Below are positions 26,206-36,500 of a DNA stretch of 64,000 nt, piece by piece; position 1 is the stretch's first letter; each line of letters opens with the position of its first letter. The DNA is taken from assembly GCA_035308165.1 (NCBI GenBank), contig DATGHC010000010.1, forward strand, positions 1-64,000. The letters run 5' to 3'. The translations under genes were made by a program, and so were the position numbers. The notes beneath the pieces are model-generated. The model made no database searches. It was not told the origin of the DNA and was given only the letters and a program-made list of their open reading frames with translations. The stretch comes from DASTCZ01 sp035308165. Lineage in GTDB: Bacteria; Acidobacteriota; Terriglobia; Acidiferrales; UBA7541.

Positions 26206-28748
26206 AGCGAAACTTCCTGGATTTTTCAAGACGCTTTCCCACCGCGCTCGCGGTGATTTTCGCGCTGCTTTCGACGGCGCAATTCGCCACCGCGCAGAAG
26301 CCCGGGAAAGATCCGAATGGTCAAAGCCTCCCTGACGCCATTGAAGCTATCGATCGCGCGCGAGTAGCCACACGCGTGCTCTTCATCACCGCCCATCCCG
26401 ATGACGAAGCCTCCACCTTGCTTACCTATCTGGCACGCGGGGCGAATGATGATATCGCGCTGCTCACACTGACCCGCGGGGAAGGCGGCCAAAACGCCAT
26501 CGGCCCTGAACAGGCGCCGCAACTTGGCTTGATCCGCAGCGCGGAGTTGCTCGCGGCTGCACAAACTTACGGCGCTAAACTTTTTTTCACGCGTGCTCCC
26601 GATTTCGGCTTCTCCAAAACGATGGAAGAGACGCTGAAAATCTGGGGCGATGTTGCGGAAAGCGACATGGTCCGGGTGATTCGGACTTTTCGCCCGGACG
26701 TGGTGATCAATGGTTGGGGCGGAGTGCGGCAGGGCCACGGCAATCACCAGGCGTCCGGATTCCTTACGCCCAAGGCAGTTGAGGCGGCCGGCGACCCGAG
26801 TGCCTATCCCGATCAAATCGCGCAAGGAATTAAACCCTGGCATGTACGGCTCCTGCTGCAACAGGGCCGTGGACAGGGATCCGTTCTTACTTTTCCCGTG
26901 AATGACATTTCACCCATCTGGGGCGAATCCTACGCTGAAATCGCCATCAAGGGATTTGCCAACCAGCGTTCGCAGGGAGTGGTGGCCTTCACCAACTCCG
27001 GATTCTTGCGGCGTCCCGCCACAGTGCAGCGTCCCGACGGCGCAGCCATTGACCGCTCCGAAATTGAGCAGCCGCTCGGTTCACTCGCCACGCGCTTTCC
27101 GGCGTTCGCGGACAATCTGCGGCCTGGTCTTGCTGAAACCGATCAGGCCTTGCAGCGCGCGCGGGCCGCGGCGCTCGCACTCGATTGGCCGCGCACGGCT
27201 CACGAACTCGCCTCGGCGGGCCGTTCTGTGGCCGCCGTGGAATCGCAAATCCCCCGCAGCGGAGGTCAATCCGCCGGCGCCCAATACGAACTGGCCCGCG
27301 AGCGGGCGCGCATTGATCATGCGCTCACGATCGCCACCGGGCTCCGCACTCTGGCGCAAGCCGATCGTGGCAATCTGGTCGCCGGCGAATCCTTCACCGT
27401 CAGAGCCGAGCCGCTCCATCGGGAAGGAATCACGGGAGCCGAATTCGCCGCGCCTACACTGGTCCTTCCCGCCGGATGGCAGGCCGAGGCCCCAGCCGTT
27501 GACCCGGCCGGAATTTCCACATTCAAGGTCACCCTTCCACCAAACGCCCAGCCGCCACACACTTCCGCCGACTGGATGCTGCCGTTTCCTCCCGCGATTG
27601 TGCAGGCGCGCGTCCACGCAACTATTGACGGCTATGGGTTCGACGCAGACACCGACGTCATGGCGCAGCATTTCACTCCGACCACCGCCATTACGGAATC
27701 ACTGAGAGTAGTTCCCGCCGTCGGGCTCACCATCGAGCCGGATCAATTCATCTTGCCGGAAAATCCCGCGACGAATTCGGCGGCGCACGCTCCGATTGAC
27801 GTCCTTTTGCGCGCGCATTCTTACTCGAGCGGTGCCGCGCAGATAAGCGTCGGGCTGGATGTGCCTGACGGCTGGCGCGTCACCGCCCCCCAACAGGTGG
27901 ACCTCGCCGCGGGCGGCGACGCGCTGCTGCGATTTGCGGTGACGGTTCCTGCGAAAGTGCCGCGCGGGAATTTTGAGCTGAAAGCCTGGGCGAAACGGGG
28001 CGGCGAAACGTATCGCACCTCGCTGGAGCCGCTTCCTTCGCTGCCCACCTATTTATGGAGCGAGCCGGCCGTCGCGCCGGTGCACGCATTTCCGCTCATC
28101 GTCCCGGAAAAACTGCGAGTGGGTTACGTGGCCGCGGATGTTGACGCCGTTCCCGATGCCATCAGCCGGCTGGGGATCCAGGTGGAGATGCTCGATCCCG
28201 CCGGGCTCACCTTCGGTGATCTGCATCGCTTCGACGCTATTGTCATCGGCATTCGTGCTTACGAGTTGCGGGGCGACGTTCTTTCCAACAATCAGCGCCT
28301 GCTTGATTACGCCAGCAACGGCGGCACGTTGATTCTGGAATATGAACGCGACGGCTTCTGGAACAATCTGAAAACGCCAATTACGCCCTATCCGGCGGAA
28401 ATGAAAGGCGGCACGCTGCGCATCACCGATGAAACTTCCGATGTGCGCTTCCTCGCCCCCGATTCGCCCCTGCTGAATTTCCCCAACAAAATCACACCGG
28501 ACGACTTCAACGGTTGGGTGCAGGAGCGGGCTAACTATTTGTGGTCCGGCTTCGATTCGCACTACCAGGCCGTTCTCAGCATGCACGATCCCGGGGAAGC
28601 GGATCTCAACGGTTCGCTGGTTTGGACTCGCTACGGGAAGGGCGTTTACATTTATGCCGCGCTGGAGTTTTTCCGCCAACTGCCCGAGGGCAACGCCGGC
28701 GCTTACCGCTTGTTCGTCAACCTGCTGAGTCAGTCCCGCGCAAAATAA
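26202..28748 (+). CDS. Large exported PIG-L (LmbE-like) deacetylase
   Basis: This 848-residue protein starts at GTG 26202 (VKRNFLDFSRRF), which overlaps the permease stop as GTGA. A signal peptide (ALAVIFALLSTAQFATAQ) is followed by a PIG-L fold at about residues 50-260 with the metal motif FITAHPDDEASTLL (about residue 64), TLTRGEGGQNAIG and GVRQGHGNHQASG. PIG-L enzymes are zinc N-deacetylases of sugar conjugates. About 600 further residues appear to hold beta-sandwich domains and a C-terminal region (FDAIVIGIRAYELRGDVLSN) resembling a class I glutamine-amidotransferase-like fold. Such long exported forms are known in Acidobacteriota and Bacteroidota. The true substrate is not evident. Confidence 0.88.
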   Translation: MKRNFLDFSRRFPTALAVIFALLSTAQFATAQKPGKDPNGQSLPDAIEAIDRARVATRVLFITAHPDDEASTLLTYLARGANDDIALLTLTRGEGGQNAIGPEQAPQLGLIRSAELLAAAQTYGAKLFFTRAPDFGFSKTMEETLKIWGDVAESDMVRVIRTFRPDVVINGWGGVRQGHGNHQASGFLTPKAVEAAGDPSAYPDQIAQGIKPWHVRLLLQQGRGQGSVLTFPVNDISPIWGESYAEIAIKGFANQRSQGVVAFTNSGFLRRPATVQRPDGAAIDRSEIEQPLGSLATRFPAFADNLRPGLAETDQALQRARAAALALDWPRTAHELASAGRSVAAVESQIPRSGGQSAGAQYELARERARIDHALTIATGLRTLAQADRGNLVAGESFTVRAEPLHREGITGAEFAAPTLVLPAGWQAEAPAVDPAGISTFKVTLPPNAQPPHTSADWMLPFPPAIVQARVHATIDGYGFDADTDVMAQHFTPTTAITESLRVVPAVGLTIEPDQFILPENPATNSAAHAPIDVLLRAHSYSSGAAQISVGLDVPDGWRVTAPQQVDLAAGGDALLRFAVTVPAKVPRGNFELKAWAKRGGETYRTSLEPLPSLPTYLWSEPAVAPVHAFPLIVPEKLRVGYVAADVDAVPDAISRLGIQVEMLDPAGLTFGDLHRFDAIVIGIRAYELRGDVLSNNQRLLDYASNGGTLILEYERDGFWNNLKTPITPYPAEMKGGTLRITDETSDVRFLAPDSPLLNFPNKITPDDFNGWVQERANYLWSGFDSHYQAVLSMHDPGEADLNGSLVWTRYGKGVYIYAALEFFRQLPEGNAGAYRLFVNLLSQSRAK

Positions 28749-28914
28749 TCCGTCCTGCCTTTATGCGTAGCCCGCCGCACTTTGTGGGGGGCGGGGTCTT
28801 GGTCATCAAAACTCCGGTTGCGAATGTTGCCGCGTTCGCTACTCCGTCCATGGAAGCTCACGCCGCAATTTTCATCCGTGTTATCTTTTTCTCACCGCAT
28901 TGGAAGGGGGAGCA

Positions 28915-29514
28915 ATGAAACCGGAATTCTTTGGTCCGTCGAAATCTATTCCCGCGCGCACCATGAAGCTTTGGCGCTTGGCTGCTGTTTTTCTGATTGC
29001 CGCAGGCCTCTCCATCGCCTCCGCGCCCACCTTTGGTCAAAAAAACAAGAAGGACCAGAACAAGCAACCCGCCACATCCGCGCCCATCCTCCCCATGACC
29101 GATGAGGCCACACTTGAAACCCAAATCTCGGAAATGCTGGCCACCTGGCAAATCGGCGATACGGATCGCATGCACAACTACTATGCCGAGGATGTTCTGG
29201 TAGTTAGCGGCGGATGGGAGCCACCCATCATCGGTTGGACGAATTATCGGGCCTCGTATCAGACTCAGCGCGCTCATATGCAAAGCGCGCACCTGGAACG
29301 CACCAACACGGCCATCAAAGTCACGGGGGATACCGCCTGGGCGACCTATCAGTGGGAATTCAATGGGGTGGTGGATAACAGCGCCACAATAGCGCGCGGG
29401 CACTCCACACTCGTTTTTGCCAGACGCAACGGCCATTGGCTCATCGTGCTGAACCATACCTCCATTGCGCCGGAAAACAGTGCGCCGCCTCCGGCCAAAA
29501 CAGCCACTCCCTAG
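28915..29514 (+). CDS. Exported SnoaL-like (NTF2-fold) protein
   Basis: This 199-residue product has a signal peptide (LWRLAAVFLIAAGLSIASAP) and a Lys/Gln-rich linker. An NTF2-like domain follows, starting at TLETQISEMLATWQIGD, with the pattern RMHNYYAEDVLVVSGG and a late HSTLVFARRNGHWLIVLNH strand pair. SnoaL-like proteins bind small ligands or act as isomerases; this one has no clear catalytic pair. GGGGGAG four bases before ATG 28915 decides the start over GTG 28900. Confidence 0.8.
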   Translation: MKPEFFGPSKSIPARTMKLWRLAAVFLIAAGLSIASAPTFGQKNKKDQNKQPATSAPILPMTDEATLETQISEMLATWQIGDTDRMHNYYAEDVLVVSGGWEPPIIGWTNYRASYQTQRAHMQSAHLERTNTAIKVTGDTAWATYQWEFNGVVDNSATIARGHSTLVFARRNGHWLIVLNHTSIAPENSAPPPAKTATP

Positions 29515-29552
29515 CCCGCCTCTGGCGGTCAAGCGATTGTTCCGCCTTGCGG

Positions 29553-29846
29553 CTAGCCTATCGTGCCGGCCTTCATCCCCTGCCATATCCAAAGGCAGAT
29601 AATCAGCACGACCAGCGCTCCGGCGACGATCCCCAAAGCCCAGATCGGTTTGGTTAACTTATCCAGCTTGCCCACCAGCGCGTGCATATCATCCGCCGCG
29701 TGGGCTTCGCCTTTGTTCAGGAAAAGCTGATCTTCTTCACGACTGGCCAGCATGCTGCGGTAGGCGAGCAATATCATCCAAAGTACGGTGATCACCACCC
29801 ACGTCAGCGTCAGATATCCAAGCCATCCCGAGGTGAGTTGTTCCAC
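29553..29846 (-). CDS. Small two-helix membrane protein
   Basis: This 97-residue protein has a hydrophobic segment at about residues 8-30 (YLTLTWVVITVLWMILLAY), a soluble charged loop of about 35 residues, and a second membrane segment (PIWALGIVAGALVVLIICLW). No family is recognised; some inner-membrane accessory proteins have this shape. It is convergent with the SnoaL-like gene and separated from tRNA-Leu by about 180 bases. Confidence 0.6.
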   Translation of the reverse strand: MEQLTSGWLGYLTLTWVVITVLWMILLAYRSMLASREEDQLFLNKGEAHAADDMHALVGKLDKLTKPIWALGIVAGALVVLIICLWIWQGMKAGTIG

Positions 29847-29964
29847 GGCATCCTCCCATCCCCGGCCGGATTATGTCCCGTCCGGGCAAATCGTGAGGAT
29901 AAGGGGCCCCATTTGGCCGGATTATAGCACCGTACCGTTGCTCTGGTGCATCCACCCCGTCGCG

Positions 29965-29993
29965 TTGACAAAGGTGGCTATGGCAGGCATCAT
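29965..29993 (+). promoter_or_regulatory. Possible promoter of tRNA-Leu
   Basis: TTGACA at 29965-29970 is a perfect -35. The -10 region 17 bases later (CATCAT) is weak. Start of transcription near 30000 would leave a leader of about 26 bases before the mature tRNA. Confidence 0.4.
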
Positions 29994-30025
29994 TTTGGAG
30001 CCTCGTAGTGCTTGCCGCTCAATGT

Positions 30026-30112
30026 GCCCAAGTGGCGGAACTGGCAGACGCGCTAGATTCAGGTTCTAGTGGCTTAACGGCCGTGGGGATTCGAATTCCT
30101 CCTTGGGCACCA
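30026..30112 (+). tRNA. tRNA-Leu (anticodon CAG)
   Basis: The 87-base sequence folds as a class II tRNA. The acceptor arms GCCCAAG and CTTGGGC pair exactly, the D-loop contains AACTGGCAGA, and the anticodon stem CTAGA/TCTAG holds the loop TTCAGGT with anticodon CAG. A long variable arm follows (TGGCTTAACGGCCG), then a T-arm with TTCGAAT. CCA is encoded at 30110-30112. CAG reads the CUG leucine codon. Confidence 0.97.
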
Positions 30113-30315
30113 CTCTTTCCGCAGTAAGCGGCGGACCTCTTTGCAACTGTTTCACGGCATGAGACATTTTGGCTCCCTCGACACAGCAGCAGAGGCGCCG
30201 ATTGATTTGCGCCCCTGCTTGGATTCCTTCAGACTTTCCCTGACCGGAATTGCCTGGGCGTTTTCGTTGGCGTTTTAACGTGATAGCCCGCGCTTTTATC
30301 CGGAGGAATGGGAGT

Positions 30316-31284
30316 ATGGCCAAACCAGAAATCAATCGTGAGCGCATCGCCGAAACCGAGCGGCTGATCCGGCCCTACGTGCGGCGCACACCGGTCTTGG
30401 AAATTGACGGTGGTGATTTTGGCCTGGCTACAGGCGTGCTTACTTTCAAGCTCGAATTGTTTCAGCATGGAGGCTCTTTCAAGGCGCGCGGTGCATTTGC
30501 AAATTTATTGACGCGCACGGTTCCTGCGGCGGGTGTGGTCGCCGCCTCAGGCGGAAATCATGGCGTGGCAGTCGCTTACGCCGCCATGAAACTGGGCAAG
30601 CCCGCGAAGATTTTCGTTCCCAAAGTCGCTTCGGCGGAAAAAATCGAACGCATTCGCGGATTCGGCGCGCAGCTGGTCATCACCGGCGATCGCTACGCCG
30701 ACGCGCTGGCCGCCAGCGAAAGTTGGGTCGCAGAGACGGGCGCGCTTCCCATCCATGCCTACGATCAAATCGAAACTCTATGGGGGCAGGGCTCGGTAGG
30801 TCTGGAATTTGAGCAACAAGCGCCGGACCTGGATACCTTGCTCGTCGCCGTCGGCGGAGGCGGGCTGATCGGAGGTGTCGCTTCCTGGTATTCCGGCAAG
30901 ATAAATACTGTGGGCGTGGAGCCGGAAGCCGCGCCGACATTGACGAACGCACTGCGCGCCGGACGTCCTGTTGACAGCGAAGCGGGTGGAATCGCCGCCG
31001 ATTCGCTTGCTCCCCGCCGCGTGGGTGAACTGATGTTCCCCATTGCGCAAGCGCTGGTCAAAAATGTTGTCCTCGTCCCCGACCAAGCCATTCAGGAAGC
31101 CCAGGAATCTCTTTGGAAAGTCTTGCGCGTGGTGGCCGAGCCCGGTGGCGCTGCGGCCTTCGCCGCATTGCTCTCACACCGTTACCAGCCCCAGTACGGC
31201 GAACGCGTCGGCGTCCTGGTCTGCGGCGGAAACACTTCCGCCGTAAATTTCTCCAAGTCCAGCGCAGCAAGCCCAGTTAAATAA
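30316..31284 (+). CDS. Threonine/serine dehydratase-like PLP enzyme
   Basis: This 322-residue fold-type II PLP enzyme has its PLP lysine in HGGSFKARGAFA and the substrate loop ASGGNHGVAVAYA. The phosphate-binding glycines are in VAVGGGGLIGGVASWYSG, and the C-terminal loop is VLVCGGNTSAVNF. Related enzymes deaminate threonine or serine to 2-oxo acids, and some racemise serine. It lacks the C-terminal ACT regulatory domain of biosynthetic IlvA, so it is catabolic-type in length. GGAGGAATGGGAGT precedes ATG 30316. It stands alone and converges with the DUF72 gene. Confidence 0.88.
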   Translation: MAKPEINRERIAETERLIRPYVRRTPVLEIDGGDFGLATGVLTFKLELFQHGGSFKARGAFANLLTRTVPAAGVVAASGGNHGVAVAYAAMKLGKPAKIFVPKVASAEKIERIRGFGAQLVITGDRYADALAASESWVAETGALPIHAYDQIETLWGQGSVGLEFEQQAPDLDTLLVAVGGGGLIGGVASWYSGKINTVGVEPEAAPTLTNALRAGRPVDSEAGGIAADSLAPRRVGELMFPIAQALVKNVVLVPDQAIQEAQESLWKVLRVVAEPGGAAAFAALLSHRYQPQYGERVGVLVCGGNTSAVNFSKSSAASPVK

Positions 31285-31300
31285 TGATTCGTCGGAGATT

Positions 31301-32032
31301 TCACAAGGCAATTGCAGACTGGTTTTTCTTCGTGGGTTTTAGAAGTTTTTCCGCGTACTTCGTGCCTTCGGGTGTTTCTTCATGTTTGAAATAGACATAG
31401 ACATCGCCTTGCCGCTTGAGGCGGGCAACTCTTTCGGCTAATTCCTTGCGCGCCTTCGGCGGATAGCGGTCTTTTCGCAGGCGCAAGTAGGAAAAATCTG
31501 TAGTGCGAACGTCGGGCGTCTCAATCTTGGGGCTTTCGGCAAGGCAAAGGGCCACATGAGCTTTCCGCAGCGCCTCATACACATCGTCGCTAAACCACGA
31601 GGTGTGCCGGAACTCAAACGCAGCGCGCGTGCGTTGTGGCAACTTCACAAGAAAAGCCTTCAGTAGAGGCAAATCGCATTTCAGATTTGGCGGAAGCTGA
31701 AACAATATGGGGCCGAGCTTGCGCGCCTTGCGCAGCGGTTCGATCGCTTCAATAAACTCGGCTGCGGCTCTGGCCGCTTTTCGCAGGCGCTTGACATGCG
31801 TGATGGAGTAATGCGCTTTGATCGCAAACTGGAAATGGGCAGGCGTCGCGCGGATCCAAGTGCGCAGCAATTCATCGGTGACCAGACTGCCGAAGGTGTA
31901 GTTCACCTCGACAGAATTGAGCCGCGTCGCGTAATGGAACAGAAACTTTGCGCTGCTAAGGTCCGCCGGATAGAACCCGGGCTTCCAACTTGCGTAGGCC
32001 CACCCGGAAGTGCCCGCATAGATTGTTCCCAC
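31301..32032 (-). CDS. DUF72 (YecE-like) protein
   Basis: This 243-residue protein starts at GTG 32032 (GTIYAGTSGWAYASWKPGFY), the usual DUF72 opening. Further family features are NSVEVNYTFGSLV, PILFQLPPNLKCDLPLL, AFEFRHTSWFSDDVYEAL and DVYVYFKHEETPEGTKYAE. DUF72 proteins form a TIM-barrel-like fold resembling endonuclease IV, and their biochemical role is poorly known. The start lies 10 bases after the stop of the Tat-exported PLP enzyme, so the two are probably co-transcribed. Confidence 0.9.
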   Translation of the reverse strand: MGTIYAGTSGWAYASWKPGFYPADLSSAKFLFHYATRLNSVEVNYTFGSLVTDELLRTWIRATPAHFQFAIKAHYSITHVKRLRKAARAAAEFIEAIEPLRKARKLGPILFQLPPNLKCDLPLLKAFLVKLPQRTRAAFEFRHTSWFSDDVYEALRKAHVALCLAESPKIETPDVRTTDFSYLRLRKDRYPPKARKELAERVARLKRQGDVYVYFKHEETPEGTKYAEKLLKPTKKNQSAIAL

Positions 32033-32042
32033 TCGGCCCCGC

Positions 32043-33344
32043 TCACGCGATATTTTTTTCTCTCTTATAGGCTTCGAACTTTTCCAGGAACCGGTCAATA
32101 TCCGGCCGCAGCAAATAATACGGCGTGCACAGCCGCAATTTTGAGGGTTGGCTTCCGCGGATCCGGATCTTGTGCGTCTTCCACATCCACAATTCCAGCT
32201 GCATCCGGTCAATGGGTGGCACATTCACGGTCGCAATCGCGCAGCGCATCGCCGGGTCGGGTGAAGTCACCGTCTGCGCTCCGCGCTTGATCATTTCCGC
32301 GTGAATGTAGTCGGCCATCTGGCGATGCCGTTTCTCAATGCGCTCCATTCCAATTCTATTCGCAAGCTCCACGGACGCACGCAGACCCCACAGCGCGGGG
32401 AGATTGGCGCTGCCGAAGTGCTGGAATCGCTCCACGGTATGCAGCGTGTCCCAGCCCCCGGTTACAACCGTGCTCCAGATCCGATCCACCACCTCATCAC
32501 GGACGAATAGGAATCCCGTGCCTTTCGGCGCCACCAGCCACTTGTGGGGACTCGAGGTGTAAACGTCGCAGCCGATCTCGTGCATATGCAGCCGCATCAT
32601 GCCCACAGCTTGCGCGCCATCCACCACGCTCAGAATTCCTTTCGACCGCGCCAGTGCGCACAACTCCTTCGCGGGCAACACAACTCCTGTGTCCGTTGTG
32701 ATGTGGCTGAAGAAAAGCACGCGCGTGCGCGGCGTGATGGCATCATTAACAAGATTCAGCACCTGCGCCGGATTTTCCACCGGCCGCGGCAGGCTCACTT
32801 TTTTCATCACGATGCCGTAGCGCTTGGCTTTCAGCTCCCAGGGCGAATACCCGCTCCCATGTTCCTGGTCGGTGGTCAGGACTTCGTCGCCCGCCTTCAT
32901 GTCAATTCCGTTGGTGGCGTAGTTGTTCGCCTCAGTGGCGTTGCGTACCAGCGCGATCTCCTCGGTCCCGCATCCTATGAATGCGGCCAGCGGCCCGCGG
33001 AATTCGTTCAGCGCGCCATATCCCCACAGCGGGTAGTCCTCGGGATCCTCCTGGGCCATTTTTTCGGTCTCGTTGTAGCCGTCGAAGACCGCCTTCAGCA
33101 CCGGAGCGGGGCTTGAGCCGACTGTGCCCGCGTTCAGATACACTTCGTCCTCGGGAATCAGAAACTGTTTCCGCAGTTCGGCCCAGTAAGCGTCTTCGTC
33201 CGCCTGAAGCAAAGAGTCGGCAGGAAGCTCACGCGGCGCGGCGGCTATTCGAGCCAATAGCGAATTATTGAAGACAGTCGCACCGGCGAATCCTGCTCCG
33301 GCTAGTCCAGCGGCACTGGTCAAAAAGCTGCGGCGATTGAGCAT
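32043..33344 (-). CDS. Tat-exported class V aminotransferase-fold enzyme (isopenicillin N epimerase-like)
   Basis: This 433-residue protein begins NRRSFLTSAAGLAGAGFAGA, a twin-arginine export signal followed by a hydrophobic stretch. The rest is a fold-type I PLP enzyme of the class V aminotransferase group: EVYLNAGTVGSSPAP, LVRNATEANNYATNGI, TTDQEHGSGYSPW, LSVVDGAQAVGMM and SSPHKWLVAPKGTGF, where Lys binds PLP. The closest relatives are isopenicillin N epimerases and cysteine desulfurase-like enzymes, but the reaction is not predictable. Tat export fits a cofactor-loaded, folded enzyme. The DUF72 gene follows directly. Confidence 0.9.
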   Translation of the reverse strand: MLNRRSFLTSAAGLAGAGFAGATVFNNSLLARIAAAPRELPADSLLQADEDAYWAELRKQFLIPEDEVYLNAGTVGSSPAPVLKAVFDGYNETEKMAQEDPEDYPLWGYGALNEFRGPLAAFIGCGTEEIALVRNATEANNYATNGIDMKAGDEVLTTDQEHGSGYSPWELKAKRYGIVMKKVSLPRPVENPAQVLNLVNDAITPRTRVLFFSHITTDTGVVLPAKELCALARSKGILSVVDGAQAVGMMRLHMHEIGCDVYTSSPHKWLVAPKGTGFLFVRDEVVDRIWSTVVTGGWDTLHTVERFQHFGSANLPALWGLRASVELANRIGMERIEKRHRQMADYIHAEMIKRGAQTVTSPDPAMRCAIATVNVPPIDRMQLELWMWKTHKIRIRGSQPSKLRLCTPYYLLRPDIDRFLEKFEAYKREKNIA

Positions 33345-33503
33345 CGGGACGCTCCTTTGAAATGGGTTGGCGCGATGCTATCTCCGGCGGCCTCTCCGGG
33401 GCAAGCACAGAGCGGCGATTGTTCCGCCCACAAAACATTACCGCTAACCTCGCAATGGCGATAGAATCGCGCGGCAAACCTACATTTAGGGAGGAAGTAC
33501 GCG

Positions 33504-36500
33504 ATGAAATCGCAAAAGTGGAGTGCTGTTCACATTCTCTTCGGAATCGTTCTCTTGGTAATGCTTGCCGCGGTCATTTCCGCGGCCCAATCACTGGACC
33601 CTGCTCAGTGGAGGCCGTTGCGCTGGCGTTCGGTTGGCCCGCAGCGCGGAGGGCGCGCGCTCGCGGTGGCCGGCGTCGCCGGCAATGAGGATGTTTATTA
33701 TTTCGGCGCGGTGGCCGGTGGCGTGTGGAAGACCACCAACGGCGGCGAGAATTGGACTCCGCTCACCGACAGCACCGACATCCGCTCGATCGGCGCGATT
33801 GCCGTTGCGCCCTCCGACCCCAACGTAATTTACGTGGGCACCGGCGAATCTTGCATGCGTGGCGACATTTCCTATGGCGACGGAGTGTGGAAGTCCGTTG
33901 ACGCCGGAAAAACTTGGACGCACATCGGCCTCGAAGACACGCAGCACATCGCGCGAATCGCCGTGGATCCGCGCAACGCCGACGTCGTTCTCGTCGCCGC
34001 CATGGGCCATGCCTTTGGGCCGAATCAGGAGCGCGGCGTTTTCCGATCCACCGATGGCGGCAAGACTTGGACGAAATCCCTTTTCAAGGACGATAAGACC
34101 GGCGCCATTGATCTCTCCATCGATCCTCAAAACCCGCGCATCGTTTTTGCCGCGCTCTATCAATTTGTCCGCAAGCCCTGGGGATTTGAAAGCGGCGGCC
34201 CGGGCAGCGGGATTTACCGCTCTGCAGACGGCGGCGCCACCTGGACACAAATCACCGGGCACGGTCTGCCGCCGGGAATTCTAGGCCGAATCGGTATTTC
34301 TGCTTCGGGCGCTGACGGAAATCGTGTGTACGCCATCATTGAGGCCAATCACGGCGGCGTCTATCGCTCCGACAACGGCGGCGATTCCTGGCAATTCATG
34401 AACGGCGACCACGATCTCACTCAGCGCTCCTGGTATTTCCATCACATTTTCGCCGACCCCAAGAATGCAGACGAAGTTTATGTGCTGAACACCAGCATCC
34501 TTCGCTCCACGGATGGCGGGCACGCGTTCACCGCCATGCGCGCGCCGCATGGCGATAACCACGGCCTGTGGATTGATCCCACCAACTCGGATTGGATTAT
34601 CAACAGCAACGACGGCGGCGCAACCATCACCCATGATGGTGGCAGGACCTGGTCCACTACCGACAATCAGCCCACCGCCGAGTTCTATCATGTGGATACC
34701 GACACGCGCTATCCCTACATGCTATATGGCTCGCAGCAGGACAACTCCACCGTGGCTATTTCCAGCCGCGCCGGCGGATTCGGGCGGGGCGGGGGCGGAA
34801 GCGATTTCTACGCCGTGGGCGGCGGCGAATCCGGTTGGGTCGTTCCCAAGCGAGATAATCCCGAGATCACTTACGGCGGCTCTTACGACGGTCTTCTCAC
34901 CGAATATAATCACGCCACGGGCACCGAGCGGGACGTCAATCCCTGGCCGCTCAACCCCATGGGCTCTCCCGCCTCCGACGTGTTGCAACGTTTTCAATGG
35001 ACGTTTCCAATTGCCGCCTCACCGCACGACCCCGGCATCCTCTATGCGGGCTCTCAATACGTGTTCATGTCCAACAATGGCGGCGGAAGTTGGACTGCCA
35101 TCAGCCCGGACTTGACTCGCAACGACAAAACCAAACAAGCGGACGCGGGCGGCTCGCTTTCCCATGACAACACCAGCGTCGAGTATTACGACACGGTCTT
35201 CTGCATCGCCGAATCTCCCATCACCAAGGGCGAAATCTGGGCGGGCACCGACGACGGCCTCGTACAACTCACGCGCGATGGCGGCAAGACTTGGACCAAC
35301 GTCACCCCGAAGGGTATTCCGGAATGGATTAAAGTGAGCATCGTCGCTCCCTCGGCGATCACCGACGGCTCTGCCTATGTCGCGCTCGACGGCCAGAAAC
35401 TCGACGACGTGCGCCCCTACATTTACAAGACCAGCGACTTCGGTAAGAGCTGGCAGAAAATCACCAACGGGATTCCCGACGGCGCGTTCACTCACTCCGT
35501 GAAGGAAGACACCAAGCGGAAAGGTCTGCTCTTCGCCGGAACCGAGTCAGGCGTGTTCGTTTCCTTTGACGACGGCGCTAACTGGAAGTCCCTGCGTTTG
35601 AATATGCCGAACACTCCCGTGCATGACCTGGTTATCAAAGATGACGACCTGGCCATCGCCACCCACGGCCGCGCGTTCTACATTCTGGACAACATCACTC
35701 CGCTCCGTGAAATGACCAACGAAGTGATGAACACCGACGCGCACCTGTTCACACCCATCACTGCTTATCGAGGACGCGGCGGCATGGCCGTGGATTATTG
35801 GTTCAAGGCTGCGCCGCAGGGGCCGGTCACTATTGAAATCACCGACAGTTCCGGCAAAGTGATTCGCACCTTCACAGGACGCGGCGGCGCGCGCGGCGAA
35901 GCCCCACCCGCCGAAGAAGCGGCGCCCGCAGGCGGCGGCCGTCGTGGCGGAGGCGGCGCGCCTGCGCCTCCCACTGCCAACGTCGGCCTGAATCATTTCA
36001 TGTGGGACCTACGCACCGAGCCGCCCAGCGAAGTTCCCGGCGCGGTTTACTGGGCAGGCCGCGGCGGAGGCGCCCTCGTCACCACCGGGACCTACGGAGT
36101 GAAGCTCACCGCCGGCGGGCAATCCTACACCGCAAAAGTTGAGGTGAAGACCGACCCGCGCATCAACGTGCCGCAGGCCGATCTCGACAAGCAATTTGAA
36201 TTTGCCACGCGCATCAACTCCCGCATCAGCGCCGGGCATGATGCCATAAACCAAATCCGTGGCCTGCGCACGCAAATCGAAATGCTGCACACGCGGCTCG
36301 CGGCCACTCCTGAAAACAAACCGGTTCTCGATGCCGCCGATGAGTTGAACAAGAAAATGACCGCAGTGGAAGAGGAGATGATTCAGACCAAATCAACCAG
36401 CGGCGAGGACGCGCTGAACTTTCCCATCCGGGTGGTGAACCAACTCGTCGCGTTGTTCGGCACCGTGGAAGGCGCCGACGCTGCGCCGACCGCGCAGTCC

